Below, in pieces: positions 41,276-49,398 of a DNA stretch of 49,449 nucleotides. Source of the stretch: Halomonas sp. 54_146 (GTDB lineage Bacteria; Pseudomonadota; Gammaproteobacteria; Pseudomonadales; Halomonadaceae); contig NZ_LGEN01000025.1 of NCBI RefSeq assembly GCF_001507855.1, forward strand, positions 1-49,449, given 5' to 3'. Under the pieces are notes generated by a model that did no database searches, had not been told where the DNA came from, and worked only from the letters and a program-made list of their open reading frames with translations. How positions within the stretch are numbered: position 1 is the first letter of the stretch; the number at the start of each line of letters is the position of its first letter. Made by a program: the position numbers and the translations under genes.

Positions 41276-42673
41276 GTGTCTGATTCCTCCTTCTCCTCGT
41301 TAGCGTTGCCTGAAGCTCTGCTGAGCAACCTTGCGTCCCTTGGCTATCATGAAATGTCGCCAGTGCAGGCACAAAGCCTGCCCCCCATGCTAGCCGGGCG
41401 CGATGTGCTGGCGCAGGCGAAAACCGGTTCAGGTAAAACGGCGGCGTTCGGGTTGGCGCTGCTGGCTAAGCTAAAAGTGGAAAGCTTTGCGGTGCAGGGC
41501 TTGGTGCTTTGCCCAACGCGGGAGCTAGCCGACCAGGTGGCGGAAGAGCTTCGCCGCTTGGCTCGCGGCATGGCCAACGTCAAAATACTCACCCTATGTG
41601 GCGGCGCGCCGTTTGGCCCGCAGCTTGGCTCGTTAGAGCACGGCGCGCACATTGTTGTGGGTACGCCTGGGCGTATTGACGAGCACTTGCGCAAAGGCTC
41701 GCTCACCCTGGATTCACTCGCGATGCTGGTGCTGGATGAAGCGGATCGCATGCTGGACATGGGTTTTCAAGACACCCTGGATGCGATCATTGCCGAGACC
41801 CCCGCTAATCGCCAAACGCTATTGTTCAGCGCGACCTTTCCGGATGAGCACACGGGGGGCGGTCTCACCGAGATGACCCGCGGCGTGATGCGCGACCCGG
41901 TGATGGTCAAAATCGCTGAAGTGCACGACGCCAGCACCATTCGCCAACACTTTTATAGTGTCGCCAATGAAGAAGCGCGCTTTGACGCCCTGCTCCAGCT
42001 GCTGTTGGTTTATCGGCCCGCGACCAGCGTGGTGTTTTGCAACACCAAACGCGAAACCCTGGCCGTGGCGGAACAGCTAACAGATGCAGGCTTTAGCGCC
42101 GTGGCGCTCAATGGCGATTTAGAGCAGAAAGATCGCGACCGCATACTGATTCTATTTGCTAACCAGAGCGCGTCTATTTTAGTGGCCACAGACGTTGCCG
42201 CCCGCGGCCTGGATATCGCCCAGCTGGATGCCGTGTTCAATTACCAAATTGCCCGCGAGCTTGATGTTCACGTGCACCGGGTAGGGCGCACCGGGCGCGC
42301 GGGTGCCAGCGGCATGGCCTGCACGTTAGTGACCCCTAAAGAGAGCTACCGGCTGGAGCGGCTGGAAGGGCTGCTAGAGCAGGCGATTAAAACGGAGCCT
42401 TTGCCCAAGCCCCAGCACTCGGTGCCGTTTGAGCCGCTAATGGCAACGCTTCAGTTAGCCGGTGGCAAGAAAGATAAGCTGCGCCCGGGCGACATTCTTG
42501 GCGCGCTGACCAGCGAAGGCGGCCTACGCGGTGAGCAAGTAGGCAAAATTAAAGTGCTTGCGCGCAGTGCCTATGTGGCGGTGTCGCGTGATGTGATTCA
42601 ACAAGCTCAGGCCAAACTTGAACGTGATAAATTAAAAGGGCGGGCTTTCCGTGTTCGCCGTATCCGTTATTGA
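41276..42673 (+). CDS. dbpA: ATP-dependent RNA helicase DbpA
   Basis: The 465-residue DEAD-box helicase shows all core motifs: Q motif (GYHEMSPVQAQ), AKTGSGKT, PTRELADQV, VVGTPGR, LDEADRML, SAT, ATDVAARGLDIA and HRVGRTGRAG. The C-terminal domain of about 75 residues (LRPGDILGALTSEGGLRGEQVGKIKV...YVAVSRDV...KGRAFRVRRI) is the DbpA RNA-recognition domain that binds helix 92 of 23S rRNA, so the enzyme acts in 50S ribosome assembly. I set the start at the GTG 41276 (VSDSSFSSLALPEALL) because it matches family starts and has AAGG 7 nt upstream; the frame is open 27 codons further upstream but that part is not family-like. A RIO-kinase gene follows within 33 bp. Confidence 0.93.
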   Translation: MSDSSFSSLALPEALLSNLASLGYHEMSPVQAQSLPPMLAGRDVLAQAKTGSGKTAAFGLALLAKLKVESFAVQGLVLCPTRELADQVAEELRRLARGMANVKILTLCGGAPFGPQLGSLEHGAHIVVGTPGRIDEHLRKGSLTLDSLAMLVLDEADRMLDMGFQDTLDAIIAETPANRQTLLFSATFPDEHTGGGLTEMTRGVMRDPVMVKIAEVHDASTIRQHFYSVANEEARFDALLQLLLVYRPATSVVFCNTKRETLAVAEQLTDAGFSAVALNGDLEQKDRDRILILFANQSASILVATDVAARGLDIAQLDAVFNYQIARELDVHVHRVGRTGRAGASGMACTLVTPKESYRLERLEGLLEQAIKTEPLPKPQHSVPFEPLMATLQLAGGKKDKLRPGDILGALTSEGGLRGEQVGKIKVLARSAYVAVSRDVIQQAQAKLERDKLKGRAFRVRRIRY

Positions 42674-42706
42674 ACGCGCAGCAAAGAGGAGCCGACGCAG
42701 CTAACC

Positions 42707-43582
42707 ATGAAAATCCCCAAGCGATTACAGCCGCTGGTCGATGATGGAATGATCGACGAGGTGCTGGTGCAGTTAATGAGCGGTAAAGAGGCGCAGGTCT
42801 ACGTGGTGCGCTGCGGTGAAGAAGTGCGCTGTGCCAAGGTGTTTAAAGAGGCCAAACAGCGCAGCTTTAAACAGGCTGTGCAGTATCAAGAAGGGCGTAA
42901 AGAGCGCAACAGCCGCCGTTCACGGGCGATGGCTAAAAAAACCCGTTACGGCCAGAAAGAGCAGGAGCAGGCATGGCTTAATGCCGAAGTTGACGCGCTT
43001 TACCGCCTTGCCTCGGCGGGCGTGCGGGTGCCCGAACCCCACGGCTTTGTCGATGGCGTGCTGTTAATGGAAATGATCAGCGATGCTGAAGGCAATGTCG
43101 CGCCGCGCTTAGACGAAGTGACGCTCACCCCAGAACAGGCCGTTACTTACTACGCCAAGGTCATTCAAGATGTGGTGCGCATGCTGTGCGCGGGCTTGAT
43201 TCACGGTGATCTTTCGGAATTTAACGTGCTGGTAGACGCCTCTGGCCCGGTGATTATCGATTTACCCCAAGCGGTTGACGCAGCGAGTAATAACAGCGCA
43301 GCGGCCATGCTTTATCGCGATGTCGATAATATGCGCAATTATTTTGGCCAGTATGCACCTGAGCTGCTCACGACTGAATATGGCCGAGAGATGTGGTCGC
43401 TGTATGAAACCGGTGAACTGCATCCTGATAGCAAACTCACCGGCCACTTCGATGCCGATACTCACATTGCCAATGTGGATGAGCTGATGGAAGTGATCGA
43501 TGACGCCAAAGAGGAAGAGGCCGATCGTCAAGCGCGCATGCGTGATGATGATGACGATGGTGAAATCCCTCAGCCCTACTAA
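42707..43582 (+). CDS. RIO-type serine protein kinase
   Basis: The 291-residue protein carries the RIO kinase signature: nucleotide-loop region SGKEAQVYVVRC and Lys in CAKVFK (about 44-47), catalytic loop IHGDLSEFNVLV (about 165-176) with the invariant Asp and Asn, and metal-binding IIDLPQAV (about 183-190, DLP replacing DFG). The C-terminal end is a highly acidic tail (EEEADRQARMRDDDDDGE). RIO proteins act in ribosome maturation in eukaryotes and archaea; bacterial members such as the Pseudomonas PA4780-type are active kinases of unclear target. It follows dbpA by 33 bp, so a shared role in rRNA or ribosome biogenesis is attractive but inferred. It is co-directional with the ABC exporter gene downstream. 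Confidence 0.92.
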   Translation: MKIPKRLQPLVDDGMIDEVLVQLMSGKEAQVYVVRCGEEVRCAKVFKEAKQRSFKQAVQYQEGRKERNSRRSRAMAKKTRYGQKEQEQAWLNAEVDALYRLASAGVRVPEPHGFVDGVLLMEMISDAEGNVAPRLDEVTLTPEQAVTYYAKVIQDVVRMLCAGLIHGDLSEFNVLVDASGPVIIDLPQAVDAASNNSAAAMLYRDVDNMRNYFGQYAPELLTTEYGREMWSLYETGELHPDSKLTGHFDADTHIANVDELMEVIDDAKEEEADRQARMRDDDDDGEIPQPY

Positions 43583-43665
43583 ATAACGCCGCACTTGGGT
43601 TAACTATGTTTGCTGCCTTTTTGGGTGGCAGGCATATTGTTGCTCCTTTCATGCAAGGACCTTCC

Positions 43666-45558
43666 ATGCTGTCTCGTATGCTGACGCCGCTATTTCGTTA
43701 TTTCGAAACGCGCATAAACCCCTACCCGGAAGATGAGGTTCAAACGCCGCCCAAAGGGTTGATACCGTTTATTGTGCATTTCTCGCGCCCGATGCTGCCG
43801 CTGTTGCTGCTAATGACGCTGCTCACGGCGCTGGTGTCGGCTGCGGAAGTGGTTTTTTTCAGCTATATGGGGCAGCTAGTCGATTGGCTGGGCAACGTTG
43901 AGCGCGCGGGCTTTTGGCAAGAGAACGGGCTATGGCTGGCGGGCCTGGGGCTGTTGATACTGATCGGTTTGCCGCTGTTAGTGTTGCTGCAATCGCTGGT
44001 GACCCATCAGAGCATTTTCGGTAACTACCCGATGATTGGCCGCTGGTTATCGCACCGCCATATGCTCAGCCAAAGCCTGGCATTTTATCAGGATGAGTTT
44101 GCCGGGCGAGTGTCGCAAAAAGTCATGCAAACGGCGTTAGCCATCCGTGAAACTGTGACCAAGGTGATGGATCTGCTGGTTTACGCCATTGTCTACTTCA
44201 CCGGTGCGGCCTATTTGCTGGGTCGGGCGGACTTAATGCTGCTGATACCGCTGGGGCTATGGTTAGTCGGCTATTTAGGCATTATGCGCTTTTTTGTGCC
44301 GCGCCTGCGCGATGTCTCTATGGCTCAAGCCGATGCGCGTGCCCAGATGACCGGCCGCGTGGTGGACAGCTACAGCAATATCCAAACCATCAAGCTATTT
44401 GCCGATACCGAGCGCGAGCAGCGCTACGCCCGTGATGCCATGGAAGACTTTATGGTCACCGTGCACCGTCAAATGCGGCTGGTAACGATCATGAGCGTGG
44501 GGTTGACGCTGTTGAACACAGCGCTCTTAGTCGGCACCGCGGCCATGGCGATTAGCGTCTGGTATAGCGAAGCCATTTCGCTGGGTGTGTTGGCGATCGC
44601 TATTGCCCTGGTGATGCGTATCCGCTTTATGTCTGACTGGATTTTATGGGAAGTGGCGGGGCTGTTTGAAAACATCGGCACCGTACAGGATGGTATGAAC
44701 ACCATCGCCCAAGAGCCAACCGTGCGCGATGCCACAGGTGCACCGCCGCTGAAGGTGCCTCACGGTGAAATCCGTTTTGACGCCATGCGCTTTGGCTACG
44801 AGCAGGCCAAAGGCGAAAGCAAAACCGTGTTTGATGGCTTGAACCTGACGATCGCCCCCGGTGAGAAAATCGGCTTGATTGGCCGCTCTGGGGCGGGTAA
44901 ATCGACCCTCGCTAACCTGCTTTTACGGTTTTATGACGTACAAGGCGGGCGTATTCTGATTGATGGGCAAAATATTGCCGAGGTGACGCAGACCTCTTTG
45001 CGCCATCAGATTGGCATGGTGACCCAGGATACCTCGCTGCTGCACCGCTCGCTGCGTGACAACATCCGTTACGGCAGCCCCCACGCCAGCGACGACGATA
45101 TTTGGCACGCGGTGTGCCGCGCCCATGCGGATGCTTTTATCAATGACCTGGTCGACCCGAAAGGGCGGCGCGGGCTGGATGCCCATGTGGGTGAGCGCGG
45201 CGTTAAGCTGTCCGGTGGTCAACGCCAGCGGATCGCCATTGCCCGGGTGCTACTCAAAAATGCCCCAATTCTGGTGTTGGATGAGGCCACCTCGGCGCTG
45301 GATTCCGAGGTTGAAGCCGCCATTCAAGAGCAGCTAGATACGCTGATGGAAGGTAAAACGGTGATTGCCATCGCCCACCGCCTTTCCACTATTGCCATGC
45401 TCGACCGGCTGATTGTGGTTGATCAAGGGCGGATTGTTGAAACCGGCACGCACCAGGAACTGCTGGCGAAAAACGGTATTTATGCCAGCCTATGGCAGCG
45501 ACAGTCCGGTGGTTTTTTAGCGCATGATCTAGATGTTGATCACCGTTTTTCTACTTGA
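43666..45558 (+). CDS. ABC transporter, fused permease and ATPase (ABCB/MsbA-like)
   Basis: The 630-residue half-transporter has a six-helix exporter domain (about 50-350) followed by an ABC ATPase: Walker A GRSGAGKS (about 406-413), Q loop in GMVTQDTSLL, signature LSGGQ (about 518-522), Walker B ILVLDEATSALD and switch HRL. It should form a homodimer in the inner membrane and export lipids or hydrophobic compounds; the substrate is not predictable. I chose ATG 43666 because AAGGA lies about 7 nt upstream; the frame is open back to 43606. No accessory membrane-fusion gene is near. It follows the RIO-kinase gene by 83 bp. Confidence 0.9.
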   Translation: MLSRMLTPLFRYFETRINPYPEDEVQTPPKGLIPFIVHFSRPMLPLLLLMTLLTALVSAAEVVFFSYMGQLVDWLGNVERAGFWQENGLWLAGLGLLILIGLPLLVLLQSLVTHQSIFGNYPMIGRWLSHRHMLSQSLAFYQDEFAGRVSQKVMQTALAIRETVTKVMDLLVYAIVYFTGAAYLLGRADLMLLIPLGLWLVGYLGIMRFFVPRLRDVSMAQADARAQMTGRVVDSYSNIQTIKLFADTEREQRYARDAMEDFMVTVHRQMRLVTIMSVGLTLLNTALLVGTAAMAISVWYSEAISLGVLAIAIALVMRIRFMSDWILWEVAGLFENIGTVQDGMNTIAQEPTVRDATGAPPLKVPHGEIRFDAMRFGYEQAKGESKTVFDGLNLTIAPGEKIGLIGRSGAGKSTLANLLLRFYDVQGGRILIDGQNIAEVTQTSLRHQIGMVTQDTSLLHRSLRDNIRYGSPHASDDDIWHAVCRAHADAFINDLVDPKGRRGLDAHVGERGVKLSGGQRQRIAIARVLLKNAPILVLDEATSALDSEVEAAIQEQLDTLMEGKTVIAIAHRLSTIAMLDRLIVVDQGRIVETGTHQELLAKNGIYASLWQRQSGGFLAHDLDVDHRFST

Positions 45559-45590
45559 TAATAGACCGGTCGTCTACTAGGGTGTTAAGA

Positions 45591-45638
45591 CCATAGTGCT
45601 TTTTAACCATAGTACTTTTTAACCTTAGCGCTTTTTAA
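45591..45638. repeat. Three tandem copies of a 16-bp unit upstream of the MDR gene
   Basis: Copies at 45591-45606, 45607-45622 and 45623-45638 (CCATAGTGCTTTTTAA and two variants) end one base before the AGGAG ribosome site. Confidence 0.9.
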
Positions 45639-45650
45639 CAGGAGATGACG

Positions 45651-46658
45651 ATGAAAGCGATCAAGCTGAAGCAGCCCGGCGGTTTAGATAACCTGGAAGT
45701 CGTTGAGTTGGCCGCGCCTGGTGACCCCGGCTCTGGTGAAATCAAAGTGCGCCTACATGCAAGTTCCTTGAATTTTCACGACTACGCCGTGGTCGCTGGG
45801 ATGATTCCCACGGAAGATCAGCGCATTCCCATGTCCGACGGCGCGGGTGTGGTGGAAGCGGTCGGTGAGGGCGTGAGTGAATTCGCCGTTGGCGACCACG
45901 TTGTGTCTACTTTCTTCCCGCATTGGCTGGAAGGCCCAGCAAGAGTTGGCGATTTTCGTACCACCCCCGGCGACGGTGTCGATGGCTATGCCTGCGAACA
46001 GGTTGTACGCCCCGTGGAATGGTTTACCCATCAGCCCAAGGGCTACAGCCACGCTGAATCAGCCACCTTAACCACCGCTGGGCTAACCGCTTGGCGGGCA
46101 TTGGTGGTTGATGGCGGCATTAAAGCGGGCGATACGGTGCTGGTGCTGGGCACCGGTGGGGTGTCGATTTTTGCCCTGCAGTTTGCGCGGATGATGGGGG
46201 CGCGGGTGATCGCGACCTCATCGTCTAACGAAAAGCTTGAGCGGCTGCGTGAGATGGGCGCTGAGCACACCATCAACTATAAAGAGACGCCTGACTGGGG
46301 TAAGCGCGTCAAAGAGCTTACCAACGGCGAAGGCGCTGACCATGTGGTGGAAGTAGGCGGCCCGGGTACGCTGCCGCAGTCGTTTGATGCAGTGAAAATT
46401 GGCGGCCATATCGCGCTGATCGGTATTTTGACAGGCCGTGAAGGGGAGATTCCTACTGCCAAGCTAATGGCCAAGCAGGCGAATTTAAAAGGCTTGATTG
46501 TTGGCAGCCGCCGCCATCAGATCGAGATGATCCGCGCCCTTGAAACACTCGATATGCATCCGATTATTGACCGCGAATTCCCGCTGGAAGAGATCGCCGA
46601 CGCTTTCCGCTATCAGGAGTCCGGCCAGCACTTTGGCAAGATTTGCCTGACGTTTTAA
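45651..46658 (+). CDS. NAD(P)-dependent alcohol dehydrogenase/quinone reductase (MDR superfamily)
   Basis: The 335-residue protein is a zinc-free MDR enzyme. The N-terminal catalytic domain has SSLNFHDYAVVAG and SDGAGVVEAVGEGVSEFAVGDHV; the Rossmann domain has VLVLGTGGVSIFALQFARMMGARVIATSSS (about 150-180), binding NAD(P)H. The Cys/His zinc ligands of classical alcohol dehydrogenases are absent, as in quinone oxidoreductases and related enzymes. The substrate is unknown. AGGAG lies 6 nt before the ATG at 45651; the other ATG at 45645 abuts the ribosome site. It stands alone, preceded by the 16-bp repeats and followed by a hairpin. Confidence 0.88.
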   Translation: MKAIKLKQPGGLDNLEVVELAAPGDPGSGEIKVRLHASSLNFHDYAVVAGMIPTEDQRIPMSDGAGVVEAVGEGVSEFAVGDHVVSTFFPHWLEGPARVGDFRTTPGDGVDGYACEQVVRPVEWFTHQPKGYSHAESATLTTAGLTAWRALVVDGGIKAGDTVLVLGTGGVSIFALQFARMMGARVIATSSSNEKLERLREMGAEHTINYKETPDWGKRVKELTNGEGADHVVEVGGPGTLPQSFDAVKIGGHIALIGILTGREGEIPTAKLMAKQANLKGLIVGSRRHQIEMIRALETLDMHPIIDREFPLEEIADAFRYQESGQHFGKICLTF

Positions 46659-46701
46659 ATCAGTTGGCTTACTTGAAAGGAAGTGAGCCATAGATAACAG
46701 T

Positions 46702-46733
46702 TTGCACGCCTTGCGTACTTGCCGGGCGTGCAA
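46702..46733. terminator. Hairpin between convergent genes
   Basis: TTGCACGCC and GGCGTGCAA are separated by about 14 nt. There is no T run on either side, so termination is uncertain. Confidence 0.45.
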
Positions 46734-46740
46734 GTGCAGA

Positions 46741-47007
46741 CTAATCCGGCAAGCGGCTGTAGACCACACCCTTCACTTCAAGCTCCAGTATTTCATCGTA
46801 GGGAACCGTAACGCCTTCTACGTCTCCGGGCGTCTTGTGGCTATGTTTGAGCTGGGTTTCAGGAATAACCTTCACACCGGTCATTCCCACATGCTGAATT
46901 TTAGCACTGAAGCGTTTGCCCTCGTGCTCAATCAGTAACCGCTCCCCAGCGATACACTTCGCTAGTTTAGCGTGCAGCTCTTCTTCACTGACATGAACGA
47001 CACTCAT
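46741..47007 (-). CDS. Small conserved-looking protein of unknown function
   Basis: An 88-residue soluble protein begins MSVVHVSEEELHAKLAKCIAGERLLIEHEGKRFSAKI. The first third looks helical and the rest beta-rich (IQHVGMTGVKVIPETQ, then VTVPYDEILELEVKGVVYSRLPD). There is no signal peptide or membrane segment. I do not recognise the family. ATG 47007 is chosen because AAGGAG lies 7 nt upstream, a strong site that supports it as a real gene. It is divergent from the next gene with about 185 bp between. Confidence 0.7.
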   Translation of the reverse strand: MSVVHVSEEELHAKLAKCIAGERLLIEHEGKRFSAKIQHVGMTGVKVIPETQLKHSHKTPGDVEGVTVPYDEILELEVKGVVYSRLPD

Positions 47008-47193
47008 CACTTGCTCCTTTAGCGTTTGCAACAGCTTTTAGCGCTGCAACAGCTTTTGCAAAAAAATAGTCCGTTAAATGCGCCTATTACTGCCCCTAAA
47101 GACGTTATTTTAGACCATAAGTTCGCTTTCAGGGTTAGCCGTGATGAGTGGCGTGCTAAAGTAAATGCTTAAGCTAGCCATAGGGGCAGAGTT

Positions 47194-48375
47194 ATGGGGG
47201 AGCAACCATCATCGGCTGACATGCCGCTGTGGGCGGTCGTTGAGCTTGATCAATTTAGTACCCCTGAGCATACCCAGGCGAGCCAGTGGCGGCGCAGTTT
47301 GCGTTCGGCTTCAGCGTGGTTGGTAGGCAAACATAGCGCCCAGCAGCAGGTAAAAGATGAGCATGAGCTGCGCTCGTTGCCGGAAGTGCGTTTGGCGCAT
47401 TTGGTGCCGCCGGTAAACTGGGCACCTGCCGCTAGCGCGTTGGCGCAGGTGCTTGAAGGCCATCTTGAAGGCCATCTTGAAGGCCATGATGCCCCGGTAA
47501 CGTTTTTTATTACCCCGCCCCACGGTGGCCATGCCGCTGTGGTTTCGCACTGGGCTGAGCAGCAGCAAATCGGTTGTGTGCCGCCGCCCATGCTGAGTGA
47601 ACTTGCTGTGGGCAGTACCCAGTGGCTAGAGTATTGTGTCAATCAACGGCACTGGGCGTTACCTGCCTTGGAGCGCCATTTTTTACGCCACACCCAGGGT
47701 ATTCAGGGAGTCCGTGAATTTCTTGAGCGCGCTTTAAGTGGCCGCTTGGGAAAGGGCGTGATTGGCTGCGATAGCTGGACGTATGCCTATCTTCAACAGG
47801 CGGTTGGGATTGATGGCGCGCCGGTATTTACCCTGCAGTCAGTAGAGGGCGAGCAGCTGTCGCGCTACTTTGCGGGGATGACGACCCATGCTGGGGAGTT
47901 TTTGCCAGTCTATAGCACCCGAACCGGTAAACAGATATTGCCGACTGAAGAGGAGGAGCCTAGCCAAAGCTCTTCCAATAGCGCTCATAAAGAACTGCAG
48001 CGCTTGGCAGCTCACTGCCGTGGTCATATAGGCATTGCCTGGCACTATTGGCATGAGCGGCTGCGTGAGCCGTCGTCAGGTAAATCAGAGGAATTATGGT
48101 TGGCGGATGCGCTAGCCGATGCAGAGCTACCCGCTGATACTGGCGATATAACGACGCTGGTGCTGCATGCGTTATTGATCCACGGTGGGCTTGATGACGA
48201 CTCCCTTGGGCAGGTATTGCCCTTCTCGCATCATGAAGCACTCAATGCGCGGTTAGCGCTGCAGCGTAAAGGCATCGTCACGAGCCATGAGGGGCGCTGG
48301 CAGGTAGCACCGCTCAGTTACGCCAGCGTTCGCCAATTATTGGCAGCGCGTAACTATCTGGTCGATCCTCTTTAA
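47194..48375 (+). CDS. Uncharacterised protein encoded upstream of the MscS channel gene
   Basis: The 393-residue soluble protein is not assignable to a family I know. It has DAPVTFFITPPHGGHAAVVSHWAEQQQIG, resembling a nucleotide-binding-like strand-loop-helix but without a Walker A lysine. Then follows RHFLRHTQGIQGVREFLERALSGRLGKGVIGCDSWTYAYL, and a C-terminal segment (about 330-390) that looks like a winged-helix fold. The N-terminal part has a perfect (LEGH)3 repeat encoded by three 12-bp tandem copies. AGGGG lies about 10 nt before the ATG. The mscS-type gene starts 54 bp downstream without a terminator between, suggesting an operon and a link to envelope or osmotic stress by context only. 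Confidence 0.72.
   Translation: MGEQPSSADMPLWAVVELDQFSTPEHTQASQWRRSLRSASAWLVGKHSAQQQVKDEHELRSLPEVRLAHLVPPVNWAPAASALAQVLEGHLEGHLEGHDAPVTFFITPPHGGHAAVVSHWAEQQQIGCVPPPMLSELAVGSTQWLEYCVNQRHWALPALERHFLRHTQGIQGVREFLERALSGRLGKGVIGCDSWTYAYLQQAVGIDGAPVFTLQSVEGEQLSRYFAGMTTHAGEFLPVYSTRTGKQILPTEEEEPSQSSSNSAHKELQRLAAHCRGHIGIAWHYWHERLREPSSGKSEELWLADALADAELPADTGDITTLVLHALLIHGGLDDDSLGQVLPFSHHEALNARLALQRKGIVTSHEGRWQVAPLSYASVRQLLAARNYLVDPL
47452..47487. repeat. Three perfect 12-bp tandem copies inside a coding region
   Basis: CTTGAAGGCCAT is repeated exactly three times, in frame, encoding (LEGH)3 in the uncharacterised protein. Confidence 0.95.
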
Positions 48376-48429
48376 GTCGATTCTCTTTCATTAGCCCCGC
48401 CATAAGTGACTGGCCAGGGGAGGGCAGCC

Positions 48430-49266
48430 ATGGATGAACAACAGAAGTACGCACGCCTGTTTAACGATATTGATAGCCAAGCGCTCATCACGCTGGGGGT
48501 TGTGCTGCTGAGTACAATTGTGCTGATTGTGGTTAGCCAGCGAGGGCTGAACTGGCTGGCTACTCACTTGCACGGCCAGCTGCGCTTTCGGATTTTTGCG
48601 CTGGTGCCGCTGACTCGTTTACTGATTTTAATTACCGCACTGGCGATCATCGTGCCGATCGTGATTGATCCTTCGCTGCGCAATATGGTGACTCTGCTGG
48701 GCGCGCTGGGGCTAGCCATTGGTTTTGCCATGAAGGATTACGTGAGCAGCCTGATTGCTGGCGTAGTCTCGGCAATAGAAATGCCTTATCGCCCAGGGGA
48801 CTGGGTCAATATTGAAGGCACCTATGGTGAGGTTAAGCACGTTGGCTTACGCACGGTAGATATCCAGACCCCCGATGATGATCTTGTCGCTGTGCCCCAC
48901 TTAAAGCTGTGGGATCACGCTATCTACAATGCCAATAATGGCGGTGCCAGCCTGCAGTGTGTGGCGAGCTTCTATCTTCATCCTGAGCATGAAGCGGGCT
49001 GGGTGCGTAAAGCGCTGCACGATGTGGCGCTGACCAGCGCTTATTTGAAGTTCGATAAGCCGATTATTGTGGTGGCCGAAGAAAAGCCCTGGGGCACTCA
49101 CTACCGTATTCGTGCCTACCCAGTCGACCCACGCCAGCAGTTTCTGTTTGTCACTGATCTTACCGTGCGCGGTAAAACAGTGCTGAGTGCTGCGGGCGTA
49201 AAGTCAGCGTTGCTGCCACCCGATGCGGCCTTAGATGCACGCAACGCTGCTGAATCCTCTTCTTGA
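48430..49266 (+). CDS. Small-conductance mechanosensitive channel, MscS family
   Basis: The 278-residue protein has three N-terminal helices and the MscS pore-beta domain. GALGLAIGFAMKDYVSSLIAGVVSAIEMPYRPGDWVNIEGTYGEVKHVGLR (about 100-150) matches the Gly/Ala-packed TM3, then the 'F.(l)kd.i.n..aG' turn and the beta domain with 'G.V..i..R'. The C-terminal alpha-beta region follows. Such channels form heptamers in the inner membrane and release solutes on hypo-osmotic shock. I prefer ATG 48430 to GTG 48406, because GGGGAGG lies just upstream. The channel is short with no extra domains. It follows the uncharacterised gene within 55 bp. Confidence 0.92.
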   Translation: MDEQQKYARLFNDIDSQALITLGVVLLSTIVLIVVSQRGLNWLATHLHGQLRFRIFALVPLTRLLILITALAIIVPIVIDPSLRNMVTLLGALGLAIGFAMKDYVSSLIAGVVSAIEMPYRPGDWVNIEGTYGEVKHVGLRTVDIQTPDDDLVAVPHLKLWDHAIYNANNGGASLQCVASFYLHPEHEAGWVRKALHDVALTSAYLKFDKPIIVVAEEKPWGTHYRIRAYPVDPRQQFLFVTDLTVRGKTVLSAAGVKSALLPPDAALDARNAAESSS

Positions 49267-49307
49267 GGGTTCGTTTTGAGGGTCTGTTTATCGAAAAGCG
49301 CGGAATA

Positions 49308-49363
49308 CCCCGCCCAATCCACGTATTGGGTGGGGATGGATAGCGCGGCATCCACCGGATGCC
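49308..49363 (+). terminator. Two hairpins after the MscS gene
   Basis: A 10-bp stem (CCCCGCCCAAT/ATTGGGTGGGG, 49308-49335, one mismatch) is followed by a 7-bp perfect stem GGCATCC/GGATGCC (49347-49363). Neither has a T run; they may end the channel transcript with help from Rho. Confidence 0.5.
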
Positions 49364-49364
49364 C

Positions 49365-49392
49365 TTGCTGTTGATTTGCACAGTGCTATACT
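49365..49392 (+). promoter_or_regulatory. Extended -10 promoter at the right edge
   Basis: TTGCTG (49365-49370), 16-nt spacer, and TATACT (49387-49392) preceded by TG-N (TGCTATACT), an extended -10. Transcription should start near 49399 and run out of the window. Confidence 0.6.
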
Positions 49393-49398
49393 GCTGAT

